Origin: Cladorrhinum sp. PSN259
Taxonomy: Eukaryota > Ascomycota > Sordariomycetes > Sordariales > Podosporaceae
NCBI GenBank assembly: GCA_033725935.1
Contig: MU867061.1
Span: 806,001 to 870,000, forward strand
Direction: 5' to 3'
Length of the DNA: 64,000 bases
Below are positions 20,339 through 31,186 of the stretch, piece by piece. How positions within the stretch are numbered: position 1 is the stretch's first letter; each line of letters opens with the position of its first letter. Under the pieces are notes generated by a model that worked only from the letters and a program-made list of their open reading frames with translations, searched no databases and was not told the DNA's origin. The translations under genes and the position numbers were made by a program.

Positions 20339-20412
20339 TGATTTCGTCCAGGCTCGAACTGGAGACCTTCAGTGTGTTAGACTGACGTGATAACCAACTA
20401 CACCACGAAACC
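20339..20412 (-). tRNA. tRNA-Val (anticodon AAC)
   Basis: A 74-nt cloverleaf on the minus strand. The acceptor stem pairs GGUUUCG with CGAAAUC (one G-U pair) and is followed by A73. The D arm contains GUGUAGUUGGUUAUCAC, the anticodon stem TCAGT/ACTGA encloses loop CTAACAC with anticodon AAC, and the T arm contains the GGTTCGA-like block as CAGTTCGAGCCTG. No intron is present. The sequence closely resembles known fungal valine tRNAs. CCA is not encoded. Confidence 0.93.
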
Positions 20413-21117
20413 TTGCTATTTTGTTGTTATTTGCACAATACACGTATATATAGCATCCCTGCTATGCTATGCTGATGAGAGACCACTGCGCGGAACTTTG
20501 TCGAATTGAGGCCTAACAGGTGGTTAGTCCATCTTTGAACGTGTGTTCTCTTTAGGAGAAATAGTATAACTTTATCCGCGTAAGATATCATGCTGTATGG
20601 AAGAGTATGAGTGGGATAGTTCATGCAGGTTCAAGTTGAGGTCGACAGTCGACCTCGTGACGAGATTGTGAATGGTGGAAGGAGACTAGCATTCACCGTA
20701 TACTTTACTGCTTCCAGGTTGTCGGGCCACTTGAAGCTTTTCCCCGGCTCCCCGCAAGTGAGCCTGCATTGTTATTCCCGACATGGATTTCACGGAACGA
20801 AAATCTCCATCAATCAGGATTGAGCATTTTTGGCAACCATCGAACTTTCAATTACATGACCTACTCGTGTAGATTTTGTAAAGGTTTTATTCGCCTCTCC
20901 GTTTGGCCAACAGTCCTTCCACAAATAATACTGGATACTCGATCCCGAGAATGAGGGGCGCAAGGGGTTGTTATCCCGGAACATGGGACCGGGTGATGTG
21001 CAGCTCATTTGGATGAACGGCTACCAGCTATAAAGGGCACTCAGTTTGTCACCCCAGAATGAAAAAACCATTTGTAGTATCCTTTGCCCAATATCATCAG
21101 TCTGGGGTTTAGTTTAG
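20413..21117. other. Intergenic region, promoter of the GH28 gene
   Basis: No gene seen. The last 90 bp contain the TATA box of the polygalacturonase gene. Confidence 0.5.
21029..21034 (+). promoter_or_regulatory. TATA box of the GH28 gene
   Basis: TATAAA 84-89 bp upstream of the start codon at 21118, in a typical position. Confidence 0.5.
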
Positions 21118-22629
21118 ATGATGAAGTTCTTCGGTTTTGCTGTTCTCCTTTCAGCTGCTGGCTCGCTTGCCAGCATCCAGCTACCTCCCGGTGTCCCCCG
21201 CTCACTTGCAGAGTTCAGGCAAACGCACCAATTCCAACCGAGATCCAACGTCCCTGGCGCCAAACCACGCAAGACTGTCAAGATCAGAGCATCACGACAC
21301 GACACAGACGATGTGGCCGATGCCTTCCTCCAAGGCTTGCATCAAGCCAATCACGGAGGCACATTACTACTTCCCAAGGGCAAAACCTTTGTAATCGGCA
21401 AACCCCTCGACTTGACCTTCCTTGACGACGTGCACATCCAGTTTGATGGAGAGATCAAGTTCACCAATGACACCAAATATTGGCAGGCAAACTCGTTCCA
21501 CCATCCCTTCCAAAACAGCATCATGTTCTGGAAGTGGGGAGGCAGGAACATCAAGATCTCGGGCCAGGGCGTTCTGAACGGCAACGGCCAACGATGGTGG
21601 GATGAGTTCTCCGGCTTGCAGATCCTTGATCCGGACAACAAGTATCTGCGACCCATCCTCTTTTATGCTGAGAATGCTACCGGGCTTGAAATTGAGGGCA
21701 TCCACCTCAAGGATTCTCCGTGCTGGACTACTTTCTTCGTTACCTGTAAGCATCGTTTTACTTCATTGGTTGCAAAGACAAACCACGACGGGAACTGACG
21801 ACCGCACAGCAAAGGACATCTCGCTCAAAGACGTTGCTTGCACGGCCCATTCAACCAATGCGTCCTCCCATACAGCAAACACCGACTTCTTTGACTCGCT
21901 GAACGTCGAGCATGTCAAAATCGAGCGAGTCTGGGTCGACGTTGGCGACGATTGCTTCTCCCCAAAGTCCAACGCCACCGATCTCCACGTCAACACCATG
22001 TACTGCAACGGAACCCACGGGCAGTCAATGGGTTCCATCGGGCAGTATGCAGGGGAGAAATCCTTCATTCGTGATGTGGTGATTGAGAATGTATGGATGC
22101 TCAATGGGCAGCATGGAGCCCGAATCAAGTCATGGGCTGGGCCTGACGTCGGATATGGATTCGTGGACAACATCACGTTCAGGAACTTTTGGAATGCCAA
22201 CAATGAGTATACCGCTTTTCTGGACTCGTGTTACTTTAACGTACGCCACAGTGCCCATTTACTCCAAAGTGTCATGGCTAATTCTTACCTACCGCTCACC
22301 AGATCAACGCGACAACATGCGCCCAATATCCGTCCAAAACAAACATCACCAACATCCTGTTTGAGAATTTCACAGGGTACACCTCTGGGAAGTACGGCCG
22401 TGCAGTGGCCCGTCTTTCTTGCAGTCCAAACGCCGTTTGTGAAAATATCAAGTTCAAGAACTTCAACATCACTACTCCGTGCGGCGGAGAGCCGGTTGCA
22501 ATCTGCGATGGGATAAAAGGGGATATCGGGATCCCTTGCGTCAATTCGACGAGCCCAGAAGCAACTGCAGCGTTGAAGGCCAAGTGTACGACGGCTATGG
22601 CATCACTTCCTCGTGCGACGCCTTGGTAG
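21118..22629 (+). CDS. Exo-polygalacturonase-like glycoside hydrolase, GH28
   Basis: Three exons, 21118-21745, 21810-22240 and 22303-22629 (introns GTAAGC...CACAG and GTACGC...CCAG), encode 461 residues. A signal peptide (FFGFAVLLSAAGSLA) precedes the mature N-terminus. The catalytic set of family 28 is complete: NTDFFDS, GDDCFS, GTHGQSMGSIG and RIKSW, spanning about residues 234-310. Beta-helix repeats such as NIKISGQGVLNGNGQRWWD precede them. The enzyme is secreted and hydrolyses pectin; the long catalytic spacing and the WWDEF motif suggest the exo-acting galacturonase or related branch rather than endo-polygalacturonase. Several NxT/S sites suggest glycosylation. Confidence 0.92.
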
Positions 22630-23437
22630 TTACTCGGTGATGATCACCCGGGCAGTTCATAGACATGCACAGGAGCCAGCACAGTTTAAACATGCTTTTC
22701 CCAAACAATCACTACTACGATCAGTGAAACTCAACTCTAGGAGTGGGAGTGCCTGCCTGGGCCTATGTAAGACCCGCACTACTATCATTATACGCACTTG
22801 TTGTCTTCTTGTACGCCGTTGAAGTATGCGTACTTATACGCGCCGTCCTCTGTCGGCTTCCGTTTCTAATCACGGCGGTGTTTTCCTGCCCTCTAATTCC
22901 AGTGGTCATCAACGTTTCTGGAGATAAACCCCCTGCCTACTTGCTGTACGACAAGGACCATGCATACACAGTGTTCTTGTTCACTGCAGATGTGAATCTG
23001 AGAACTCGCGATTAAATGCATATAAGATGAATACCTTTCGGGAGATGGACTCTTTTGTGAATCCGAGAATTGTCAGCCTTTTCCGTAAACTTGAACAACC
23101 CCTTCTTTATTTAGCTCTGAGGGGGTTTGCCAGAATATTAGACGCCCCAAGGTAAGAATGGCCAAGCCGCAGTGCATTGTGTGATTGGATGCCAGTGTTC
23201 GGGGTAATGCACGACCGGAGGGTTTACGGAACTATCGACCACGGCTGAAGACGGTGGTGCCTTTTTCCAAGCCATTCTAGTATAAAAAGGGCGGCCGGTT
23301 AGTGGCTTGCTGGCTGCGATGAAAGATCTCCTAGAAACGCGGGGTTTATCTCCTCATTTTTCTGGGAAAACACCAGACGTACCATCATCTCGCAACTTAG
23401 ACCACACTTAGACCACACTGCTAACATCCAGTTCACC
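22630..23437. other. Intergenic region, promoter of the flavin monooxygenase gene
   Basis: No gene seen. A TATAAAA element lies at 23281-23287, about 151 bp upstream of the start at 23438. Confidence 0.5.
23281..23287 (+). promoter_or_regulatory. TATA box of the flavin monooxygenase gene
   Basis: TATAAAA about 150 bp upstream of the first ATG of the five-exon monooxygenase gene. Confidence 0.45.
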
Positions 23438-25640
23438 ATGGTCATTCGTAAGTTTTCATACCCTCATCACATCCAAATCACTCATATGAGCCGTAACTGA
23501 AAAGAAATTTTATTCCGTAGTCCGTGATGAATACCCTCCTGCTGTCGATCTCCGGCAGGAGATGGCAAAGCACCCATTACCCTCTGTCCCTCCCGGAATC
23601 GTTGACGCCGAGGCGATGACCCCCGAAGAAACAACCAAGCAAGCACAATCTTTCCTGGATACTTTCAACGCTGCCCTAGATGCCAACAACACCGCAGTTG
23701 TTGCGAACTGCTTCAATACTGAGCAAACTTACTGGAAAGATATTCTCGCCTTCACATATCACTTGCGCACATTCATCGGTCATGAGCCGGCTGTTACCAG
23801 CTTCCTCGAGACCAAGAAACTCAGGGGCATCCCTGGGGGTTTTAAACTCGAGAGTGCACAGTTCATGCCGGTTGCTCCGACTCTTGTCATCATTGACTGT
23901 CAACTATCGTTCAAGACTTCTTCAACTGCTGCTACTTGCAGTGGAAGGTTGATGCTCCTTCCGGTCAGCATCAATGACAAACTTGAGTGGAAGATTTGGA
24001 TCCTGGCCACACGGCTGGAGGATTTTGATCTCCATCCAGAGAATCAGGGGCTGCTGACCGCTCCTGGCAGGGAACTGAATGGCGTTGAGTCATTTGAGAC
24101 TGATGTTTTCATCATCGGGGGCGGAAATGCGTGAGTACCCCTGATACTGATCAGCAAACAGTACACGTAGGTGCTGACCATGTATGAACAGCGCGGTGGC
24201 TCTAGCCGCTCGGCTCAAGGCTCTGGGCGTAGACAGCGTCATGGCCGAAAAGAGCAACAATGTGGGCGACAACTGGGCTCTTCGCTATGACCACCTCAAG
24301 TTCCACATCCCGGCATCAGTATGTGAACTACCATATCTTCGTGAGAGCCTGACCTAATACCCCTTATCCTTCAAATTCCCCCACAGACTTACCTCCTTCC
24401 AGGCTACCCCCACGAATTTCAATTCCCAAACTTCCTCACGAAAGACGCCCTCGCCGCCCAACTCCGCAAATACGTCCAAACCTTCAACCTAAACATCATC
24501 ACCTCGGCCAAGATCGAATCCACCACCTTCAACACCCTCACCAAACTCTACACCATCAAGTTCAGCGCCCCATCATTATCCGGCATCAGAGTCCTAAAGG
24601 CAACAGCCAAGCACCTAGTCCAAGCAACCGGTTTCGGCTGCCACAAGCCTTACCTCCCTTCCATCCCAAACTCGTCTCTATACACCGGCATATCCATCCA
24701 TTCCGCCCAATTCACAAACGCCAAAGCACTTGAAGACCAGGGCGTAAAAGTATTTTTTTATCCCTTTCTTTTTCCTTTCCCTTGTTAATACCTCTTTCAG
24801 TCAGTCGCAATAATAGGCTCAGCAAACACGGCCTTTGACGTGCTCGAATCATTTTACGCCCACTCCACGATCCCGCACGTTACCCTCGTCGCCAGGTCCC
24901 CGACCGTAATCCTCCCGGTTGAATACGCCATCTCCCCGCACTCGTTCGGTCTGTACGATTTGATTCCCGACACCGACGCCGTCGACCGCATATTCTTGAC
25001 GCTGCCCACCTGGCCTGCCGGACATTTTGTCGGAGACAGTTATGCCGCCATGGCTAGGAAGGAACCGGATAGGTATGAGTCTCTACAAAAGACGGGGTTT
25101 CAAGTGAGGGACATGGCTCACCCTTCGGTGAATTTGTTGCATATTCTTAATGAGCGCGGAGGGGGCCACTACGTTGATATCGGCGGGGTTGGAGTCCTGC
25201 TTGATGGTGTAGCAGAGGGAAGAATCAAAGTCAAGGCAGGCGTGGAGATCAAAGAGTTTACCGAAAGAGGGTTGAGGTTTCAAGATGGGAGCGTAATCGA
25301 AGAGGCTGATGCAGTTGTTTGGTGCACCGGGTTTGCGGATAAGAATGGGAGAGAGGTTATTCTTGATATTCTTGGGGGAAAGGACTCGAACTCGGACGGA
25401 GCGCCCAAAGAAGCAGGGGTGTTGGGGGCGGAGGAGATTGCAGAGAGGTTGGATGACACCTGGGGAGTAGATAAGGAAGGAGAGATCAGGGGGGTGTGGA
25501 AGCGGCAGTCCAAAGGGATGGAGATGAATTTCTGGTACATGGGTGGACACACGCAGCATCATCGCTATTATTCCAAGACGCTGGCTCAGCAGATCAAGGC
25601 CGAGTTGGAGGGGATTCTGCCGCCTGCTTATATGGATTAA
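23438..25640 (+). CDS. Flavin-containing monooxygenase with N-terminal NTF2-like domain
   Basis: Five exons, 23438-23447, 23521-24130, 24192-24318, 24387-24749 and 24801-25640; the first is only 10 nt (ATG GTC ATT C). Lengths sum to 1950 nt, 649 residues, in frame. Residues about 40-160 look like an NTF2/SnoaL-type cone (QSFLDTFNAALDANN, FNTEQTYWKDILAFTYHLRTF). The FAD motif FIIGGGNAAVALAARL follows near 200-216, and a second nucleotide motif, AIIGSANTAFDVLESF, lies near 372-387. The C-terminal WCTGF is the late ATG-like block of the family. Fungi use such proteins to hydroxylate or oxidise small molecules; the substrate is unknown. Its 3' end faces the hydratase gene with only 46 bp between them. 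Confidence 0.85.
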
Positions 25641-25686
25641 CAAGCTGTCTGTCATATTTTACTACCTCTCAATTTACAATTTACTT

Positions 25687-26565
25687 TCAAAGCTTGCTAT
25701 CAACCCAAACAGCCTTCCTCCTCTCAACAAAACTCCTGGTCCCCTCCCTCATATTCTCCCCCTTATCGATCCGTCCGTAAACCCCCCGTTCCACAATCTC
25801 AGTCCCCAGGACTGGCCCGAGACCTTCCCAACCAATCCTCAGCCCCTCCTTGCTCACAATAACCGCATCCGGACTATTCCCCGCGAGCTCCTCAGCAATC
25901 TTGACCGCCTCCCCCATCACATTATCTTCCTCTGACAAGAAATTAACCAACCCCCACTCCAGCATCTTCTGGGCCGGATACCCGACCCTCCCCAAGAGAG
26001 CCATCTCGCTCGCTCTCTGTTTTCCTACCGTCCTAACCAACCTCGGCAGCGCCCCAGCCAGCGCCACTACCCCCTTTGTCACTTCTGGCAAGCCAAACTT
26101 GGCCTTTTGGGAGTCGGCAACGACCAGATCGCAGTTGATGACCATCTCCATCCCGCCGCCGTAGCACAATCCGTTCACGGCCGCGATGATTGGTTTCTTG
26201 CCCGTGCGATTGGACAGGCCGCCGAAGCCGTCAGAAAGGGTAGGAGATGATGAAGATGAAGAAGAAGAAGACGCCGTTTGAGTCGATGAATTATTATCAT
26301 TATTATTATTCCGATCATCCCATTCTTTCAGGTCTGCGCCGGCACAAAAGGCCCGGCCGGATCCTGTGAGGATGGCGCATCGGAGGTACGGCTGCGTGTC
26401 GTACCAGTTCCAGAGCGCCGCCAGGGCCGAGTGCTGGGCGGTTGGGATGGCGTTTAGTGATTTGGGACGGTTCAGCGTTACGAGCAGGACGTGGGCCCGG
26501 GGAAAGGTGATGAGTGTGTCTTGGACGGGGGGCGGCGGAGAGGTGATATTGGGTGGGAGTGACAT
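25687..26565 (-). CDS. Peroxisomal enoyl-CoA hydratase/isomerase
   Basis: An intronless, 292-residue crotonase-fold protein starting at the second in-frame Met (MSLPPNITS). The oxyanion-hole segments RAFCAGADLKEW and GLCYGGGMEM are present, and both catalytic glutamates have candidates: the Glu of GGGMEM and that of FGLPEVTKG. The chain ends in SKL, a canonical peroxisomal targeting signal, so it probably acts in peroxisomal fatty-acid or branched-chain beta-oxidation. An insert of about 30 low-complexity residues (Asn/Asp run, then nine serines) follows the first oxyanion block. The gene converges with the monooxygenase gene. Confidence 0.9.
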   Translation of the reverse strand: MSLPPNITSPPPPVQDTLITFPRAHVLLVTLNRPKSLNAIPTAQHSALAALWNWYDTQPYLRCAILTGSGRAFCAGADLKEWDDRNNNNDNNSSTQTASSSSSSSSSPTLSDGFGGLSNRTGKKPIIAAVNGLCYGGGMEMVINCDLVVADSQKAKFGLPEVTKGVVALAGALPRLVRTVGKQRASEMALLGRVGYPAQKMLEWGLVNFLSEEDNVMGEAVKIAEELAGNSPDAVIVSKEGLRIGWEGLGPVLGTEIVERGVYGRIDKGENMREGTRSFVERRKAVWVDSKL

Positions 26566-26978
26566 TGTGATGGGAAGCAAACAAAGAACAATCAATTGGG
26601 ATGGTATGGTAACTGGGGGTGAAAGAGAGAGAAAAAGTTACAATGCGACTTACATATCTACAGTGACATCGACTGGGCGGCCTGGTTCCCCTCACCGAGG
26701 TGGCATGTATCATTGTTGGGGTTCTGAAAGTTGGGGTAGACGACGGGATGCGGGCGGGTGGCAACGCCGAGGCACGCCGGATCTCCAACTCCGACAGGGG
26801 CACAAGAATACCACTTTCCTCAACGACACAACAGAATAGAATGAAAGGTGCAGATAACACTTATGGTTATTTTTTCATTAATAACCCACAAAGAAGACTG
26901 TGGATGGGTTTTTACTTATCAACACAGAAAAGCTGTTCCCAACTTTGCACATTCCAACATACAATGACGGCCTCCAAC
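26566..26978. other. Intergenic region
   Basis: Separates the hydratase start from the 3' end of the splicing-factor gene. Frames here are antisense shadows; no gene seen. Confidence 0.5.
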
Positions 26979-29432
26979 CTACGCAGGCAGTCCTCGCTTC
27001 TCGCTTTCCGTAAAGAAAATGACCATGCGCCACAACTTCTTGACCAGGTCTTCCGCATCCTCATCCAACGCCTCACCAAGAGTTTCTACCAACTCAGCCG
27101 GCTTTTGATGTTTACGCAAGTGTTCCTCCACAACGTCCACCAAGAACTGCTCTTGAACACCCAAATACTCCACCACCTTCTTCTCCACGAACGGTCGCAG
27201 CTTCTCCCTGATGATCGCTTCCTCCAGGTAATCCCACTTGACATCCCAAGCCCACAACCCTTCCTTGTGCACTGGAATCTCTTGTGCCAGGGCACGGACG
27301 GCATTCTGGATGTCCTCTTCGGACATGGTCTTGGTGTCAGTGAGGGGCTCGAATTTGATGGGGACGAGCTGCCGCTTGGTCGCTGACTCGTTCTCCTCGT
27401 CGTCCAAAAGCCCTTCAACCTCAGCAACAGTGCGTCTTGTCGTTGCTGCCTTCTGAGCAACACGTTGTGCCGCGGCACCAAATGAGATGGTAACGCGTTG
27501 TGGTGCGGCTGGTGCAGAGGGCCGGACCTCCATCTCCCGCGCCTGGCGATCCAAGAATGAATCGGCCATGTCCTTGGCTTGGGCCATGTCCTGTTCTGCT
27601 CTACGGCGCTCCGACTCCTCGGCTCGTCTGTCGTCTTCGTCGTGTCCGGCTTCCGTGCTCTTGAAGGCGGTGCGCTCCCGAATCCATTGGCTATGATCCC
27701 TATAGTAAAGGTGAGCCTTCCTAGCCATCTCCCTCTCGTCATCCCAGTTCTTATCCTTCTCCAGTTGTTCTTCTATCCGCCTAGCCAGGCCTTCTGTATC
27801 CTCCTTCTCGCGGGCGTGTTCTCTCTCCAGCGCCGCAGCGCGCTGGCGCTCTCTATTGGCCCACTTGCGCTCAGCTTCCAGGTAGATCTTGTCGTCTTCT
27901 GCACGCTGTTTGTTACGCTCCCTCTCGTAGAGTTCGTCATCGTCGGCGTCCGTGCTATCTTCCTCCTTGAACTGCGGCGCATTACCATTAGTAGTGCCAC
28001 CAACAACGAAATCGATGCGATTTTGGCCCCTTGGACCTGTTGGCGCATTAGGCGGGCCGGGTGCAACACGCGGACCGAGAGGAATATTGTTTGAGTTGTT
28101 GCTCGGTGGTGGAGAATCAAGACGGGACTTGCGCGGCGCTCCATTCCGCTGGCGCTCCATCTCCTCAAACTCTTCCTCTTTCCGCAGGCGCTCCAGATCC
28201 CGGCGGTTACTGCGGTCTCGGAATGCTGCAATCTCAGCGGCCACTGTCGCGCGCATCTCGGGGGGAATATCGGCCAATTCGTCTTCTGGGGCAAGGGGGA
28301 TGTTGATGACCTCGACGTTATCTCCAATCCCATTGGTCCCGTTGCCCATCGCCGTGTCGCCGTCCACATCATGTGCTCGAGGATAAAAGAGATCCCGGAT
28401 GAACTGCTTAAGCCTCTGCTTTGCCTCGTGGAGCCTTACGTCAAACTGTGAATCGTCAGGTAGACCCTCCTTCCAAGATTCAATGTAGTTGATGGTGCTC
28501 TGATCGACCACAACCTGCAACATCTCTTTCTCAATATCCTCAAACTTGTTCTCTTCGTCTGCGGGTGGGTTCTCGATCGGCGATTGCTTCTTCACGGGCA
28601 CCTCGATGTCTTTGAGTAACTCCACTGCTGCAGCAAGCGATTCGGGGTCTTCGAACTGTGCAAATCCAAACAAAGCGCCCTTGTGTTCTGAGAGATGGGA
28701 CTGCGCAGAGTCCCATCTTCGCAGTATTCCGACCGTCCTGAGTAACCTCTGGATCCCTTCCTCCCCACCAACTCCGTTGGGAATCTTGTGTACGAATATT
28801 GTTCGTAGACGCTCTTCGGGCGTTGGCGGCACCAGCGATTGCATCGTCTCCCTCATCTGGGCGCGCGACTGTTCCACGTTGCGATCAGAGCCCAAGCCGG
28901 GTCGAGCCGAAGTGGGTGTCTGGGAGTCTCTGCGGTCGGTTAGGGAGCCTCCCGGTTTTGATGGGGCGGAGAGGGCGCCAAGTCTTATCACGGGGGCATT
29001 GAAGTTGATGTTGGGCAGGTTCGGGGGTGGTTGGAACGATGCAGGTAGGCCGCTTGGTCGATTAGCTTGGGCAGAAGGATTGAGCTGCTGGACACCGGGA
29101 GGTGGTGCCATTCCAGGGGCAGAGGACATGCCTGGAGGAGGACCTGGATGAGCAGTAAGCATTAGAGAAATAGGTGTGGAAGACAGCAACCACAAAGAAA
29201 TGGACATACCTAAACCCGGCGGCGGTGCCATGCCTGGGGCGCCATGCGTTGCACCAGGATATGCCCCATATGCGGGAGGGGCGCCATAAGGAGGTGCTAG
29301 AGGATTTGCCAGTCAGTACTAATCAGAAGCAGCGTATCCACAAGACCACAGCATGGGGAGGGGATGCTATTCGCATCTCCCATTGACAACGAGGATGAAC
29401 CCACCTCCGTATGGATTGTGATTGTACGCCAT
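26979..29432 (-). CDS. RBM25-like splicing factor with RRM and PWI domains
   Basis: Three exons, 29432-29405 (28 nt), 29296-29210 and 29143-26979, encode 759 residues. The N-terminus (MAYNHNPYGGAPPYGAPP onward) is Pro/Gly/Ala/Tyr rich. An RRM with RTIFVHKIP as RNP2-like strand and GALFGFAQFEDPE as RNP1 strand lies at about 152-221. The central part, about 350-570, is a charged Arg/Glu/Asp helix (EEEFEEMERQ, ERERERKE-like). The last 120 residues (MSEEDIQNAVRALAQEIP, then WDYLEEAIIREKLRPFVEKK) form the PWI domain. This order is that of RBM25 and yeast Snu71, U1 snRNP-associated factors that act at the 5' splice site. It is nuclear by inference. It is transcribed divergently from the bS21m gene. 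Confidence 0.88.
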
Positions 29433-30089
29433 GGCGGCGAAGGAATATGAAGAATACTGAAAATCAGATGCGCAGAGGTCGAATGTGAGCGATGGAATAC
29501 TATCTTGTCGTTATATTTGCTGTTGCAGATAGGTGGTGGTGACAAGTAACTCGTCCACTTATCGAAACTGTGATTCAGATTATCGTCGCGACGCCTCAAG
29601 AATGCGACCAGCAAAAGTTGATCAGAAACAGAAGGAACCGCCAATTCAATGGAACCTTGATTAGCGCACGGTCCACTTTCCCGCGTTTTGGTTTGATGGC
29701 AGTTCGATGACCCACTAAAAAGTGGTCGGATAAACATCGGACTGCTGTTGAACACCAAAAGCTCCAGGGAGTGTGCACAGTGTGCAGCAAGCAAACTGAG
29801 CGAAATTATTTCGTAACGGTCCGGTTGAATTCGGCAACTGCCGCTTCGACAGTGCGCGCCGGCCGACAGCTTCTCTTGAAAATCGTAAACTCCATCCCGA
29901 CACACCCTCCGGGCCATTCACTCAACCGGGGGACCGGGCCATACCTTAGGTACCTCTACTCGTCCATGATCAATTGAGTCAGAGTGAGCTTTTCCCACTC
30001 CCACCACTCACTCACTTCTTCCTCCTCCTTCCCCGCTCCAGCTCTAACAATCTTTTTCATTTTTCTCTACAGCGACCTCAAAACAAATC
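29433..30089. promoter_or_regulatory. Divergent promoter of splicing-factor and bS21m genes
   Basis: 657 bp between two opposite start codons of housekeeping genes. No TATA box is obvious, as expected for such genes. A run of plus-strand CT-rich sequence just before 30090 is a typical fungal start-site feature. Confidence 0.45.
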
Positions 30090-30842
30090 ATGGAATTCCG
30101 TCCCGTCGTCCGCCGCCTCCCCGGCGTGCGGAACGCCCTCACCCTTACTCAGTCCCGACCGTTCACCTCGGACTCCAAGCTCGAAGCAGCAGCAGCCGCC
30201 GCCGTCGCTCCCTCCCCCTCCTCACAAACCCAAACCCACACCCAAACCCGTACCCAAACCCGTACCCCCGGCAAACCCACCTTCACCAAACCCCCTCCCC
30301 TCGCCCAGATCCGCGCCGAGTCCCTCCGCAAGCAACTCGAAACCCACACGATGAAGCTCCCTCCCAGGCCAGCAATCTTCACCCGCACGAGCTTTTTCGA
30401 CTCGGCCCGCGCCCAATCCAACACCAACAGTGCCAACACGCCATCCTCTGGCTCCTCCCTCCTCTCGAACATGAGAGCAGACATGGACAAGTCAACCGCC
30501 CAAGCCGCCGAATCAGCAGTGAGCCAGTCGGGCTATACGAATTGGCAAATGTCGGACTTTCTGAAGCGGCACAACTTCCAGACGGTCGAGATGCGCCTGC
30601 GCCCGTCGACAGGAAGGACAATCCCCGTCCAGGGCTCCGTGGACGTCGCGCGCGCCTTCAAGATCCTAGAGGGCAACTGCAGGGCCAACGGCGTCAAGTT
30701 CGACGCCCGCTTGCAAAAGTTCCACGAGCGGCCGGCGCTGAAGCGCAAGAGACAGAGGAGAGAGCGGTGGAAGGAGCGGTTCAGGCAGGGGTTCAGCGCG
30801 ACCATCAGTCGTGTCATGGAGTTGCGCGGTCAGGGATGGTAA
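30090..30842 (+). CDS. MRP21: Mitochondrial small-subunit ribosomal protein bS21m
   Basis: An intronless, 250-residue protein. The first 30 residues (MEFRPVVRRLPGVRNALTLT...) are basic and lack acidic residues, as in a mitochondrial presequence. Residues about 40-60 encode a Gln-Thr/Arg-Thr repeat from a 12-nt tandem repeat. The C-terminal 75 residues (RTIPVQGSVDVARAFKILEG, then HERPALKRKRQRRERWKERF) match bacterial bS21 with the fungal Mrp21 extension. It assembles into the mitochondrial 37S subunit. It converges with the HAUS6 gene and diverges from the splicing-factor gene. Confidence 0.88.
   Translation: MEFRPVVRRLPGVRNALTLTQSRPFTSDSKLEAAAAAAVAPSPSSQTQTHTQTRTQTRTPGKPTFTKPPPLAQIRAESLRKQLETHTMKLPPRPAIFTRTSFFDSARAQSNTNSANTPSSGSSLLSNMRADMDKSTAQAAESAVSQSGYTNWQMSDFLKRHNFQTVEMRLRPSTGRTIPVQGSVDVARAFKILEGNCRANGVKFDARLQKFHERPALKRKRQRRERWKERFRQGFSATISRVMELRGQGW
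30225..30267 (+). repeat. 12-nt tandem repeat inside bS21m
   Basis: About three and a half copies of an ACCCAAACCCGT-type unit. It encodes alternating Thr with Gln, His or Arg in the linker after the presequence. Confidence 0.6.
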
Positions 30843-31186
30843 GAGATATATAAAATAAAATAAACGAGGGAAATGCCATAGAAAACTGGGAGAGTGTGTT
30901 GAGGGTACATGATGGGTCAGGAAAAAGCAAACAACTGGACTGGACAAGGAGAACTAATACATGGAGAAGCGACACCTACGCTTCAATAGAATTCCTTGTA
31001 ACAATTGTATAACAAACTATATTTCTGTTTTGTACCAACAAGACGGAAAAGACCAAGGAACAACAACAAAAGATCTAGATTTCCTGCTCTCCTGTCTTGT
31101 TATTACTTGAGTCGTTTCTGTATTGCATATGTATCCATGCCTTCGCGCAGATAACCTGACCCCCTTGTCAACTATCCAATATTTCC
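30843..31186. other. Convergent 3' flanks
   Basis: 344 bp between the converging bS21m and HAUS6 genes. No further gene seen. Confidence 0.55.
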
